Assembly: GCA_034110465.1 (NCBI GenBank)
Contig: JAWUZD010000012.1
Coordinates: 1 to 64,000 of the forward strand
Length of the DNA stretch: 64,000 nt
Source of the DNA: Aurantibacter sp034110465
GTDB lineage: Bacteria; Bacteroidota; Bacteroidia; Flavobacteriales; Flavobacteriaceae
Direction of reading: 5' to 3'
A program made the translations under genes and the position numbers. Positions 33,701 through 41,055 of this stretch are shown one piece after another. The notes below the pieces were generated by a model that did not search any database, was not told the DNA's origin, and saw only the letters and a program-made list of their open reading frames with translations. Every line of letters starts with the position of its first letter. Positions within the stretch are counted from its first letter, which is position 1.

Positions 33701-36504
33701 ATGCAACTATAGATACTATTGTTGAGCCTTCAATTTGTGGAGATGGTACGGCTAATTTAGCAGTTACAGGAAGTGCAAGTACAATTGAATACCATTGGTA
33801 TGCTAATGAAGGTGATACGGTGCCAATTGTAACTACCTCTGGTGGAAACTGGACTACACCGGTACTTTCTACTACAACAGATTATTATGTTACTGCAGAT
33901 AGTGGAACTTGTGAGTCATTAGTTAAAACTAAAGTAACTGTTAGGGTTAATCCTGTTGCAGTACTTACTTTTACACCATCTACACCAGAAGTATGTGGAG
34001 AAGACGATATTATAGCAATATCTGCTGCTGGTACAAATGAAATTGCTTATTTAATAGATGAAGATTTTGAAACAGGAACATTAGGAACATTGGTTGTAAA
34101 TAACCTTAGAACATATTCTGGAGCAGAAACAGCTATAACACAGTGGCAACCTAGAACTAGTACATTTGTACCAGCAGAAGCTGTATGGTTTCCTGCAATA
34201 TCATCTGGGTTTGGAACTAATAATTTTGCAATGGCAAATTCAGATTCAAGTACAACAAATATTACTGAAACAGCAATAGAGTCCGGAGTATTAGATTCTT
34301 CTACTTTTACAGATTTAACTTTAAACTTTGATATGTATTTTTCTAGATATGTATTTGGTGGAGGTATTCCAGAAAATGTTACTGTAGAAGTATCTACAAA
34401 TGGTGGTGGTGCATGGACAGCAATACAAGTATATGATAACGATATAGGATACGGAACTGCTTTTGCTAGTCAAACAATCGATTTATCTGCTTATATAAAT
34501 CAAACAAATTTAAAAGTAAGAATTCGCTATTTTGCAGATTACTGGTGTGATGGTGTTGCAATAGATAATGTAGAACTATATGGATCAAGACCATTATTCT
34601 CTTCATTTACATGGTCTGGAGGAACAATTGATGCCTATACAGATGCAGCTGCAACTATTCCTTATACACCAGGTGTGCAGGTAGGTATTGTTTATGTTAA
34701 GCCAACAGCATTACAATTACAGCAAGACTCTTTTGACTTTATTGCTACAGCGACTATGAATAATGGTTGTGAGATTAGTGCAAATATTGCAATTGATAAT
34801 AAAACTAAGTATTGGGAAGGTTTAACGTCTACACTATGGAACGATCCAACCAACTGGAAACCTGCTGGTGTACCAACTATAGACAACTGCGTAATTATTC
34901 CAGACAATACTGAAATAACTGGGACAGGATATGATGCTTATGCAAGAAACTTAACAGTAAGACCTACTGGTGTTTTAGACTTACAGTCTGAGAATAACCT
35001 TACGGTTCAAGAATTTGTAATTGTTGATGGTGGTGGTGTTTTTGATGTTAGAGATAGCGCAAGTTTAATACAAATTGATAACGATGCTAATACTGGAACT
35101 GTTAGAATACATAGAGATAGTCAAGCTATGACCGCTTTAGATTATACATTCTGGAGTTCTCCAATTACATCTTACACCTTAGGTGCATTAGTTCCTGGAA
35201 GTGCTTTTTACTTGTCTTATACACCAACTATTGCTGGTGGTAACGGGAATTGGAACTACTTAGGGGCTGGAAGTACAATGGCTCCTGGTGTTGGTTATGC
35301 TATACGTTCTACGGGTGCAGGCGTTCATAGTGGTTTATTTGTTGGAACACCAACAAATGGAGATGTTCCTTTTGGTATTAGTGTTGGAACAGACGCAAAT
35401 GTTGGAACTATGATTGGAGATACACCTGTTGGTCCAAACGATGATGAATGGAATATTATTGGAAATCCATACGCATCAGCAATTGATATAGTAAGTTTCT
35501 TTGGTCGCGCCGAAAATAGTATATTAGATGGTACCGCTTATTTATGGACACATAATACACAACCTGACGCATCTATTCCAGATCCTTTTTATGATGATTA
35601 CGTAGCTAATTATACTTTAAATGATTATGCTTCTATTAATTCTCTTGGAGGAACTTCAACAGCAATGTCTGGAGGAACAGCTCCAACACCTTTTATTGCT
35701 TCAGGACAATCTTTTGTAGTACGTGGTACTGCAAGTGGAACAGGAGTTTTTGCTAATACCATGCGTGTTAGTAATGGTAATAATAACTTCTTTAAAACAG
35801 CTGAACAAACTACTAAGTCAATTAATCCTGGTTTTGAGAAGCATAGAGTTTGGTTTAATTTAAGTTCTGATTATGGTGGATTTAGTCAAGTTTTACTTGG
35901 TTATGCAGAAGGCGCAACCAATGGATGGGATAGAAGTCTAGATGCTATAAACTATGGAGGTAATTCTGTTACTTTTTACTTTGTAACTCCAGATATGGAA
36001 TTGAAAACTCAAGCTAAACCACTTCCTTTTGCAGATACAGATGTTGTACCATTAGGTTACAAAGCTGTAAATCAAGGACAATTAAGAATTGGAATAGATC
36101 ATTTTGATGACTTATTTAATAACGTTGATGTTTATGTTATTGATAAAGATTTAGGTGTTGAGCATGATTTAAAGTTAGCACCATATGTCTTTACAACAGA
36201 AGTTGGAGTCTTTAATGATAGATTTGAGATTGTTTACAAGAGTAATGCACTTTCAACAACAGACTTTGATACAGTTGATAATAATGTTTTAGTTTTTAGT
36301 AATGGAAATCTAACAATTAAATCAACTAATTTAGAAATTAAAAATGTTACTGTATTTAATACATTAGGTCAAAAGTTATTTCATCTAAATAATGTAAATA
36401 AAACTTTAGTTAGTTTAAATGGTTTTAGAAAAACGGATACCATGTTATTAATTTCAATAGAATTGTCTAATGGAGCAACTTTAACAAAAAAAGTTGTTCA
36501 TTAA
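30763..36504 (+). CDS. Giant multidomain surface protein with fibronectin-like repeats, GEVED domains and T9SS-type C-terminus
   Basis: A 1913-residue secreted protein. The signal region is near residues 10-29 (LLSVLSFFVITLSFSQ). Two Cys-containing beta domains cover about 30-295. Three fibronectin-like repeats follow at about 297-418, 419-540 and 686-805, each opening like CVVPTTQPSALTF and containing DNYLVVMNTT and YYFFVFSYN. Two GEVED domains sit at about 543-683 and 807-980 (IWVDFNSDSTFDPGEQVY; GEAEDYTLTV). Later parts have MAM-like GVAIDNVELYG and KYWEGLTSTLWNDPTNWKP. The end, SLNGFRKTDTMLLISIELS then LTKKVVH, is like a T9SS type C sorting signal. It is a likely cell-surface or adhesion protein. 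Confidence 0.82.
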   Translation: MKKITLLKTHLTKLLSVLSFFVITLSFSQTDNCPTGFTIPVAVSCTPTAYSVAGGFGDSMANPSCGNSRRDGWATFTTGAGTTQIDIAGTSNRNLGLTIYTTCGGAELGGACSFPGAANANLTAITVAPSTTYWLRISRSNGGGGNMTGTICISDTTPAPAPANNLCGSPEPLAVGTACSYSTYTTAGATASGQAAPTCGLPAAPNDVWFTAVFPASGELNIDTTEGVVTDGVMEVYLGPCGAFTTTLCADDTNALMPAFILTGTPGATVTIRFWEYGSDNDGTFGICAWDPNPSTPCVVPTTQPSALTFSGVTTSQIDGSFTAAGAPGADNYLVVMNTTNVAPTLVDGTTYNPGDAIAGGNTVIDNDANTTFSATGLTDSTIYYFFVFSYNNTACSGGPLYNTTAPLNNTQATVTPTPCVTPITQPSALTFGTITGSTIAATFTAAVPTVDNYLVVYNTTNVAPTLVNGVSYNPGDAIGASTVVDNDANTSFLASGLTSSTTYYFFVFAFNDSTCAGGPLYNSTGPLNGTETTLAFTYCEPSNTENRFYIDDFSTVGNVTDITNLNTGYTGTGYTDYTGQVVTNLQGATVNFVADFGQANNTFGASIWVDFNSDSTFDPGEQVYTSGAYVGGVTASFIIPPATPVGSYRMRLLIDWLDTTPDPCLFSADRGEAEDYTLTVTSPVPCTTPTAQPTALSFDSVTSNAITASFTAAAPASDNYLVVMNTTGVPPTIVDGTTYLIGDTIGTSTVIDTDSNTIFTATPLLPTTTYFFFIYSYNNLICSGGPLYNTILPLLGNTTTPVAANYCVGESTVNEATKYINDLEFIGTLNDVSNFGNGFTGGANPGYQDWTGLPNSIQAQGEGINVFLEGAIGRGHIKAWVDWNRNGAFDFVTEEVYDSEGIATTSTTFGFIIPPAQAIGDYRIRIRFYNSFRNSDGVEYAAYDFDACEDFGPQIHFGFNFTEYGETEDYLFTVISSCDATIDTIVEPSICGDGTANLAVTGSASTIEYHWYANEGDTVPIVTTSGGNWTTPVLSTTTDYYVTADSGTCESLVKTKVTVRVNPVAVLTFTPSTPEVCGEDDIIAISAAGTNEIAYLIDEDFETGTLGTLVVNNLRTYSGAETAITQWQPRTSTFVPAEAVWFPAISSGFGTNNFAMANSDSSTTNITETAIESGVLDSSTFTDLTLNFDMYFSRYVFGGGIPENVTVEVSTNGGGAWTAIQVYDNDIGYGTAFASQTIDLSAYINQTNLKVRIRYFADYWCDGVAIDNVELYGSRPLFSSFTWSGGTIDAYTDAAATIPYTPGVQVGIVYVKPTALQLQQDSFDFIATATMNNGCEISANIAIDNKTKYWEGLTSTLWNDPTNWKPAGVPTIDNCVIIPDNTEITGTGYDAYARNLTVRPTGVLDLQSENNLTVQEFVIVDGGGVFDVRDSASLIQIDNDANTGTVRIHRDSQAMTALDYTFWSSPITSYTLGALVPGSAFYLSYTPTIAGGNGNWNYLGAGSTMAPGVGYAIRSTGAGVHSGLFVGTPTNGDVPFGISVGTDANVGTMIGDTPVGPNDDEWNIIGNPYASAIDIVSFFGRAENSILDGTAYLWTHNTQPDASIPDPFYDDYVANYTLNDYASINSLGGTSTAMSGGTAPTPFIASGQSFVVRGTASGTGVFANTMRVSNGNNNFFKTAEQTTKSINPGFEKHRVWFNLSSDYGGFSQVLLGYAEGATNGWDRSLDAINYGGNSVTFYFVTPDMELKTQAKPLPFADTDVVPLGYKAVNQGQLRIGIDHFDDLFNNVDVYVIDKDLGVEHDLKLAPYVFTTEVGVFNDRFEIVYKSNALSTTDFDTVDNNVLVFSNGNLTIKSTNLEIKNVTVFNTLGQKLFHLNNVNKTLVSLNGFRKTDTMLLISIELSNGATLTKKVVH

Positions 36505-36549
36505 ATAACGATAAAAATTAAAAATCCGTAACTCACGGAATTAAAATAC

Positions 36550-36600
36550 AAGATTAGTCATCAAAATAGGTTCACTATTAGATGGCTAATCTTTTTTTTT
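36550..36600 (+). terminator. Intrinsic terminator of the giant surface-protein gene
   Basis: AAGATTAGTCATC at 36550-36562 pairs with GATGGCTAATCTT at 36581-36593 (one G-U pair), followed by a long T run. Confidence 0.88.
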
Positions 36601-36639
36601 ATACCTATTAACCAACTAAACCTATTCAATATAAAATAT

Positions 36640-36657
36640 ACCGAATATTCATTCGGT
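36640..36657. promoter_or_regulatory. Palindromic operator candidate, copy 2
   Basis: ACCGAATATTCATTCGGT is a 7-bp inverted repeat with a 4-base centre, 74 bases before the start at 36731. It shares ACCGAA and TCGGT with the element at 30650-30667 at identical spacing. TetR-family operators often have this form; the regulator is not in the window. Confidence 0.55.
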
Positions 36658-36730
36658 TTATTTTGTTTATACATTTTTTTAACAATTTAATTATGTATAT
36701 ATTAGAGTATTAACATTAAATACTTGAATT

Positions 36731-38365
36731 ATGGCAAATAAACTACTTTTCTTAGCATTATTCTTAATTTCAACAAATTTATACTCTCAAGTTGGAATTG
36801 GAACGACAACGCCTAATTCAGATGCACTATTAGATATAGATGCAACTATATCTATAGGTGGATTATTACTTCCAAGACTAGGGCTTTCTAGCACTGCTAG
36901 TTTTACGCCTTTAACAACACATGTTGCAGGTATGACTGTATACAACACAGCAACCATTGCAGATGTTACGCCTGGAATGTATTATAATAATGGAACACTG
37001 TGGATACGTTTAGGTGCAAACGATTGGTCACTTACTGGAAATGCAGGAACAGCATATGGTACAAATTTTATTGGAACAACAGACAATACAGATGTATCGT
37101 TTCAAAGAAATAATGTAAGAACGATTAGACTACAAAATACAACCACAACCTTTAGAGATGAAATAAGAACTAGAGACGGAAGTGTTGATAGCGGAGATAC
37201 GTTGATTAGGTTATTTGACTCTGCAGATGCTGGAGTTTTACAAATAAACGAAAACAATGGAGCCAGCCATAGATTTCATGGTAATGACGATAGCGTTATA
37301 AACGAGCAGCAATTAGATTTAGATTTTAGAATTGAAGGAAATGATTTTGATGATGTATTATTTATTGATGCTGCAGACAATTTGGTGTCTATAGGAAATC
37401 AAGCACCTATATTTCCAGGAATAGATACATTTCAATCTTATGCTTACTTTTTAAATGATCATGCTGTTAACGGTTACTCAACGTCTGGTGTTGGAGTTTA
37501 TGGAGCAGATTCTACAGATGGTTTTGGAGTTGAAGGTGTTGCTGCTACAAATGGAGTTGGTGTAGTTGGAACAGCTACCGGTTTAGGTGCAAGTTTTATG
37601 GTTGGCTCTGGTGGGTCTTTTGCAGGCTCAAATTATGGTGTGTTTGGACAGGCAAATAATGCTGGTGGAGTTGGTATAATTACTGAAGTAAACGGTTCTG
37701 GATTAGTTGGTTTTGGTGGAGATGAAGGTGGAATATTTAGTGGTAATGCTTTTGGAGCAGTTGGTTATGTTCCTAATGCAGCTGGAATTGGAGTATTAGG
37801 TTTTTCAAATGGTGGAGCAGGTACAGCTCTATTTGGTTTTGGTAACTTTACTGCAACAGGAACTAAAGCATTTACAATAGATCATCCATTAGATCCTGAA
37901 AACAAAAAATTAAAGCATTTTTCTATAGAGTCTGATGAAGTACTAAATGTTTATAGAGGAACTGCCAATTTTGATGCTAGTGGAAATGTAACTATAGAAT
38001 TACCACAATACTTTAAAGAAATTAATATTAACTTTTCTTACCAATTAACACCAGTTGGAGCTAGTATGCCACAATTACACGTTAGTAAAGAAGTAAGTGG
38101 AAACTCTTTTGGAGTATCAGGAGGAAAAGCTAACAAGAAAGTTTCATGGGTTGTTTATGCTGAAAGAAACGATAAGTTTTTACAAGCTAACCCAGATCAA
38201 AGAGCAACAGAAGTATTAAAAACAGATAAAGAACAAGGGAAATATTATCATCCTGCAGCTTGGGGACAAGATAAAAGTAAAGCAATGTTTAAAAAAGACG
38301 AGATAAAAGCTAAAACCTATAAAAAAGAAAATAATAATAAAAAAGGAGAGCCTACAAAATTCTAA
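36731..38365 (+). CDS. Secreted modular surface protein (IGTTTPN-type, phage-fibre-like), related to the gene at 28901
   Basis: A 544-residue protein with signal peptide LLFLALFLISTNLYSQ, then VGIGTTTPNSDALLDIDAT. The N-terminal module includes GMYYNNGTLWIRLGANDWSL and FIGTTDNTDVSFQRNN, matching the plan of the protein at 28901. A long Gly/Val-rich region of GVYG, GVVG and GVLG units covers about 250-375. Next comes TKAFTIDHPLDPENKKLKH with VYRGTANFDASGNVTIELP, a module widespread in bacterial fibre-like proteins. The tail is lysine-rich and has no visible T9SS domain. It stops directly against the convergent gene at 38366. Confidence 0.75.
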   Translation: MANKLLFLALFLISTNLYSQVGIGTTTPNSDALLDIDATISIGGLLLPRLGLSSTASFTPLTTHVAGMTVYNTATIADVTPGMYYNNGTLWIRLGANDWSLTGNAGTAYGTNFIGTTDNTDVSFQRNNVRTIRLQNTTTTFRDEIRTRDGSVDSGDTLIRLFDSADAGVLQINENNGASHRFHGNDDSVINEQQLDLDFRIEGNDFDDVLFIDAADNLVSIGNQAPIFPGIDTFQSYAYFLNDHAVNGYSTSGVGVYGADSTDGFGVEGVAATNGVGVVGTATGLGASFMVGSGGSFAGSNYGVFGQANNAGGVGIITEVNGSGLVGFGGDEGGIFSGNAFGAVGYVPNAAGIGVLGFSNGGAGTALFGFGNFTATGTKAFTIDHPLDPENKKLKHFSIESDEVLNVYRGTANFDASGNVTIELPQYFKEININFSYQLTPVGASMPQLHVSKEVSGNSFGVSGGKANKKVSWVVYAERNDKFLQANPDQRATEVLKTDKEQGKYYHPAAWGQDKSKAMFKKDEIKAKTYKKENNNKKGEPTKF

Positions 38366-38692
38366 TTATCTCAAATACTTAATAAAAGACCAAAACGATC
38401 TTGATTTTAAATAATTAAGGTCGTTTTCTTTTGCGTAAGCTTCACGTTCAAAAGAAATACTTTTATATGCTAAAAGCCAATTTTTGTAAATGATTAACCT
38501 GACTACAAACTCCAAAACATACCAAACATAAAAAGGTATAATTAATAACTCTAATTGCTGTTTTAAATGAATTTTCTCGTGGTTAATAAGCACAGCATCA
38601 TCTTTTAAAGACTTATGCTTCAAAATAACAAAAGGATAAAGTGTAATAGCTCTATAGCCTTTTAATAGTATGTATTTAGATATTAGTATCAT
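38366..38692 (-). CDS. Small membrane protein with HExxH zinc-protease-like motif
   Basis: A 108-residue protein I cannot assign to a named family. It has HEKIH at residues 38-42, then a hydrophobic stretch LELLIIPFYVWYVLEFVVRLII, then FEREAYAKE at 81-89. HExxH followed by an E-x-x-A helix is the layout of gluzincins such as M48 or M56 peptidases, so it may be a minimal membrane metallopeptidase or a remnant of one. It is convergent with, and touches, the surface-protein gene at 36731. Its start is an ATG without in-frame alternatives nearby. Confidence 0.65.
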   Translation of the reverse strand: MILISKYILLKGYRAITLYPFVILKHKSLKDDAVLINHEKIHLKQQLELLIIPFYVWYVLEFVVRLIIYKNWLLAYKSISFEREAYAKENDLNYLKSRSFWSFIKYLR

Positions 38693-38702
38693 CCTAAAAC
38701 AA

Positions 38703-38734
38703 ACAAAGCTCTAAATTTAAGTTTAGAGCTTTGT
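38703..38734. terminator. Intrinsic terminator of the BI-1 gene
   Basis: ACAAAGCTCTAAA pairs with TTTAGAGCTTTGT around a six-base loop, 20 bases after the minus-strand stop at 38754. T runs are short. Confidence 0.75.
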
Positions 38735-38753
38735 TGTAATTATAATTTATAGG

Positions 38754-39467
38754 TTAATCTCTAGACATAAAAATTCTTAGAATATACCAAAACAATAACA
38801 TTAAGCTTGCAAACAAACCTAACGCAGCAGGAATATATTGATCTTGGCTATATTTATGAACTAAATTAGAGGTTTGGTACAAAATACTTCCACCAGCTAA
38901 TAAGCACATTCCTACAGAAAACCATAAGCCTAAATCAAAGCCAAAAAGTGTTCCTGCTATAATTAAACCAATGGCAATAAAACCACCAACAATTAATCCT
39001 GTTTTTAAGAACGAAAAATCTTTTTTAGTTAATAAAACCACAGCACTTAAACCAGTAAATAAAGCCAAAGTAACAATAGAGGCTTGTTGCAATATTTCAG
39101 TACCAGATTCCATATAATATGCTGCAATGTAAATCATTGGAACAAAAATAACAGCTTGTGCTAAAATATAGATTCCATAAGCTAAATATTGTAAGTTTTT
39201 ATCCTGAGACTTTAGCGCTGTACTTTCAGCATAAGTAGTAACAAACATAAAACCACCTAGAAGCAACAACCATTTATAGCCATCTGTAAGAGAAAGCATA
39301 AAACTAACTATGGTTTCGCTTTGTAGTAATAAATATTCAAAAATTATAAACGCTAAAACACCTGAAGCAACGTGTGCATAGGTTTTTTTATAAAAAGCCA
39401 CTTGTGCTTCTGTATCTGTTTGACCTACTAAAAGCCTTTGTGATGATTGATTTTGAAATTCTTCCAT
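38754..39467 (-). CDS. Bax inhibitor-1/YccA family membrane protein
   Basis: A 237-residue inner-membrane protein with seven hydrophobic segments. The N-terminal half has HVASGVLAFIIFEYLLL, and the middle LQYLAYGIYILAQAVIFVPM. The family-type stretch ALFTGLSAVVLLTKKDFSFLK follows, ending YIPAALGLFASLMLLFWYILRIF. Members act as membrane channels or modulate membrane proteases; the role here is unknown. It lies 12 bases downstream of the zinc metallopeptidase gene on the same strand. Confidence 0.9.
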   Translation of the reverse strand: MEEFQNQSSQRLLVGQTDTEAQVAFYKKTYAHVASGVLAFIIFEYLLLQSETIVSFMLSLTDGYKWLLLLGGFMFVTTYAESTALKSQDKNLQYLAYGIYILAQAVIFVPMIYIAAYYMESGTEILQQASIVTLALFTGLSAVVLLTKKDFSFLKTGLIVGGFIAIGLIIAGTLFGFDLGLWFSVGMCLLAGGSILYQTSNLVHKYSQDQYIPAALGLFASLMLLFWYILRIFMSRD

Positions 39468-39479
39468 TATATGATATTA

Positions 39480-40193
39480 TTAATTTTTATTTCCTCCAAA
39501 AACTTGCATTGCCCAATATAACAATGAGGCAATAGATCCAATGGCAGCTACTAAATACGTTCTTGCAGCCCATTTTAAAGCATCTTTAGAACCTGCATAT
39601 TCTTCTGGTGTAACTATGTTTTTTGCTTTTAGCCAAGCTAAAGCTCTATTACTCGCGTCATATTCTACTGGTAAAGTAATTACACTAAATAATGTTGCAA
39701 AAGCCATCATTCCAAGACCTGCAACTGCAACCCACCAACCTAAACCTAAGCCAGCTGCTGCGCCTAAAGCTAAACCTCCAAAAACTAAATATTGAGACAT
39801 GTTAGACGTTACACTTACAATTGGCACTAAATTAGAACGCATTGTTAAATAACTATAAGCAGTAGCATGTTGTACTGCGTGACCACATTCGTGAGCTGCA
39901 ACTGCAGCAGCAGCTGCGTTTCTTTCATTATAAACCACTTCGCTTAAATTAACAGTTTTATTTTGTGGATTGTAATGATCTGTTAATTGTCCACGAACAG
40001 AAATAACCTCAACATCAAAAATGCCATTATCTTTTAGCATTTTTTCTGCAATCTCTGCACCACTCATCCCATTTCTTAATTGGATTTGAGAGTATTTTTT
40101 AAACTTCTTTTTTAGTTGACTACTAGCCAACCAGCTAAATAAGGATATTGCTCCTAAAAGGATATAATATCCCATCATTCCACTTCCCATCAT
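39480..40193 (-). CDS. Membrane zinc metallopeptidase, YugP-like (Zn_peptidase_2)
   Basis: A 237-residue membrane protein of the YugP family. It starts with a hydrophobic stretch (GYYILLGAISLFSWLAS), then RNGMSGAEIAEKMLKDNGI and VISVRGQLTDHYNPQNKTVNLSE, the family hallmark. The zinc motif AAVAAHECGHAVQHA (HExxH type, HECGH) is near residues 96-110. Three further membrane segments follow. LPVEYDASNRALAWL carries the probable third ligand. It probably forms an operon with the BI-1-like gene. Confidence 0.93.
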   Translation of the reverse strand: MMGSGMMGYYILLGAISLFSWLASSQLKKKFKKYSQIQLRNGMSGAEIAEKMLKDNGIFDVEVISVRGQLTDHYNPQNKTVNLSEVVYNERNAAAAAVAAHECGHAVQHATAYSYLTMRSNLVPIVSVTSNMSQYLVFGGLALGAAAGLGLGWWVAVAGLGMMAFATLFSVITLPVEYDASNRALAWLKAKNIVTPEEYAGSKDALKWAARTYLVAAIGSIASLLYWAMQVFGGNKN

Positions 40194-40269
40194 TTTGATT
40201 CTTGTTTATTAATTCTGATATAAAGATAACAAAAAGTAAGCCAATAAATAACTAAGAAAATCTGTCAGT

Positions 40270-40791
40270 TTACTGTTTTATTAATTTTGCCGTTTGAGTT
40301 GTTGTTACAGGATAACTAACAACTTCAGTTTGATCTTCTGCCGCTACAGTTACTTTTTTACTGTCTTTACCAGAAAATACTATTTCGAAAAACATATAAT
40401 CGTCAAAAAAGCGTTCGGTTGTAATTAATAAATTTCCTTGTACTTCAAAAATGCTAATTAATGAATTGTTAACGTATTTAGCATCTAAAACAATCCCATT
40501 ATTTTCATCTACAACAAACTTGCCTTTAGCTTTATCTATAACTTTTAACGTATAATTTCTTGGGCTTGGTTCTCCGTTTATAACATAAACTAAAGTGTAT
40601 TTAAAAACATCTAAACTGTCTGTTGCCTTTAAATGAAACTCCATATCAATTTCATTTTTACCTCTGGAGTTTTCTATTTGAAGTTTACCTTTATAAATAC
40701 CTAAATAATCGTCTGGAAATTGCTTAACCAAAGTATCTGATTGTTGTGAAAAGCCTATAATCGAGATTAGAAAACAAATAATAAATTTCAT
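40270..40791 (-). CDS. Secreted protein of unknown function
   Basis: A 173-residue protein with a short signal peptide (MKFIICFLISIIGFSQ). The mature part is beta-rich, with FPDDYLGIYKGKLQIENSRG and VNNSLISIFEVQGNLLITTE, like lipocalin-type or small beta-barrel proteins. I do not recognise a named family. It lies upstream of the YugP-like gene on the same strand after a 76-base gap. Confidence 0.65.
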   Translation of the reverse strand: MKFIICFLISIIGFSQQSDTLVKQFPDDYLGIYKGKLQIENSRGKNEIDMEFHLKATDSLDVFKYTLVYVINGEPSPRNYTLKVIDKAKGKFVVDENNGIVLDAKYVNNSLISIFEVQGNLLITTERFFDDYMFFEIVFSGKDSKKVTVAAEDQTEVVSYPVTTTQTAKLIKQ

Positions 40792-40874
40792 AGATATATT
40801 TTTAACTAAGATAAGTTTTTTAAGTTGACCTGTAAACCACTTGAATTACTGATAATAATAAGAAGAATAATAGT

Positions 40875-40903
40875 AGATTTTGCTGTTCAGTAGAATGACA
40901 AAA
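40875..40903 (-). repeat. Degenerate copy of a dispersed intergenic palindrome
   Basis: AGATTTTGCTGTTCAGTAGA followed by ATGACAAAA resembles the elements at 45175-45205 and 48106-48136, with two bases lost in the centre. It lies in a 264-base gap between leuS and the secreted-protein gene that I judge otherwise empty. Confidence 0.5.
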
Positions 40904-41055
40904 CCTCTTAAGGTTTTTAAATAAAAAAAACTCGAATTCACTTCTTTTAAAAAAGCTTATTCGAGTTTTATAATTATAGTTGATTCTAATATTCTTTAAA
41001 CCTTTTTCATTTAAGAACAAACCTTTCGATTACGTTCAAAGAGAAAGAAACATCT

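Noticed and set aside
40820..41020. 66-residue open frame between leuS and the secreted-protein gene (minus strand)
   Set aside because: Low-complexity composition, no family features, and it runs through the degenerate palindromic repeat at 40875-40903.
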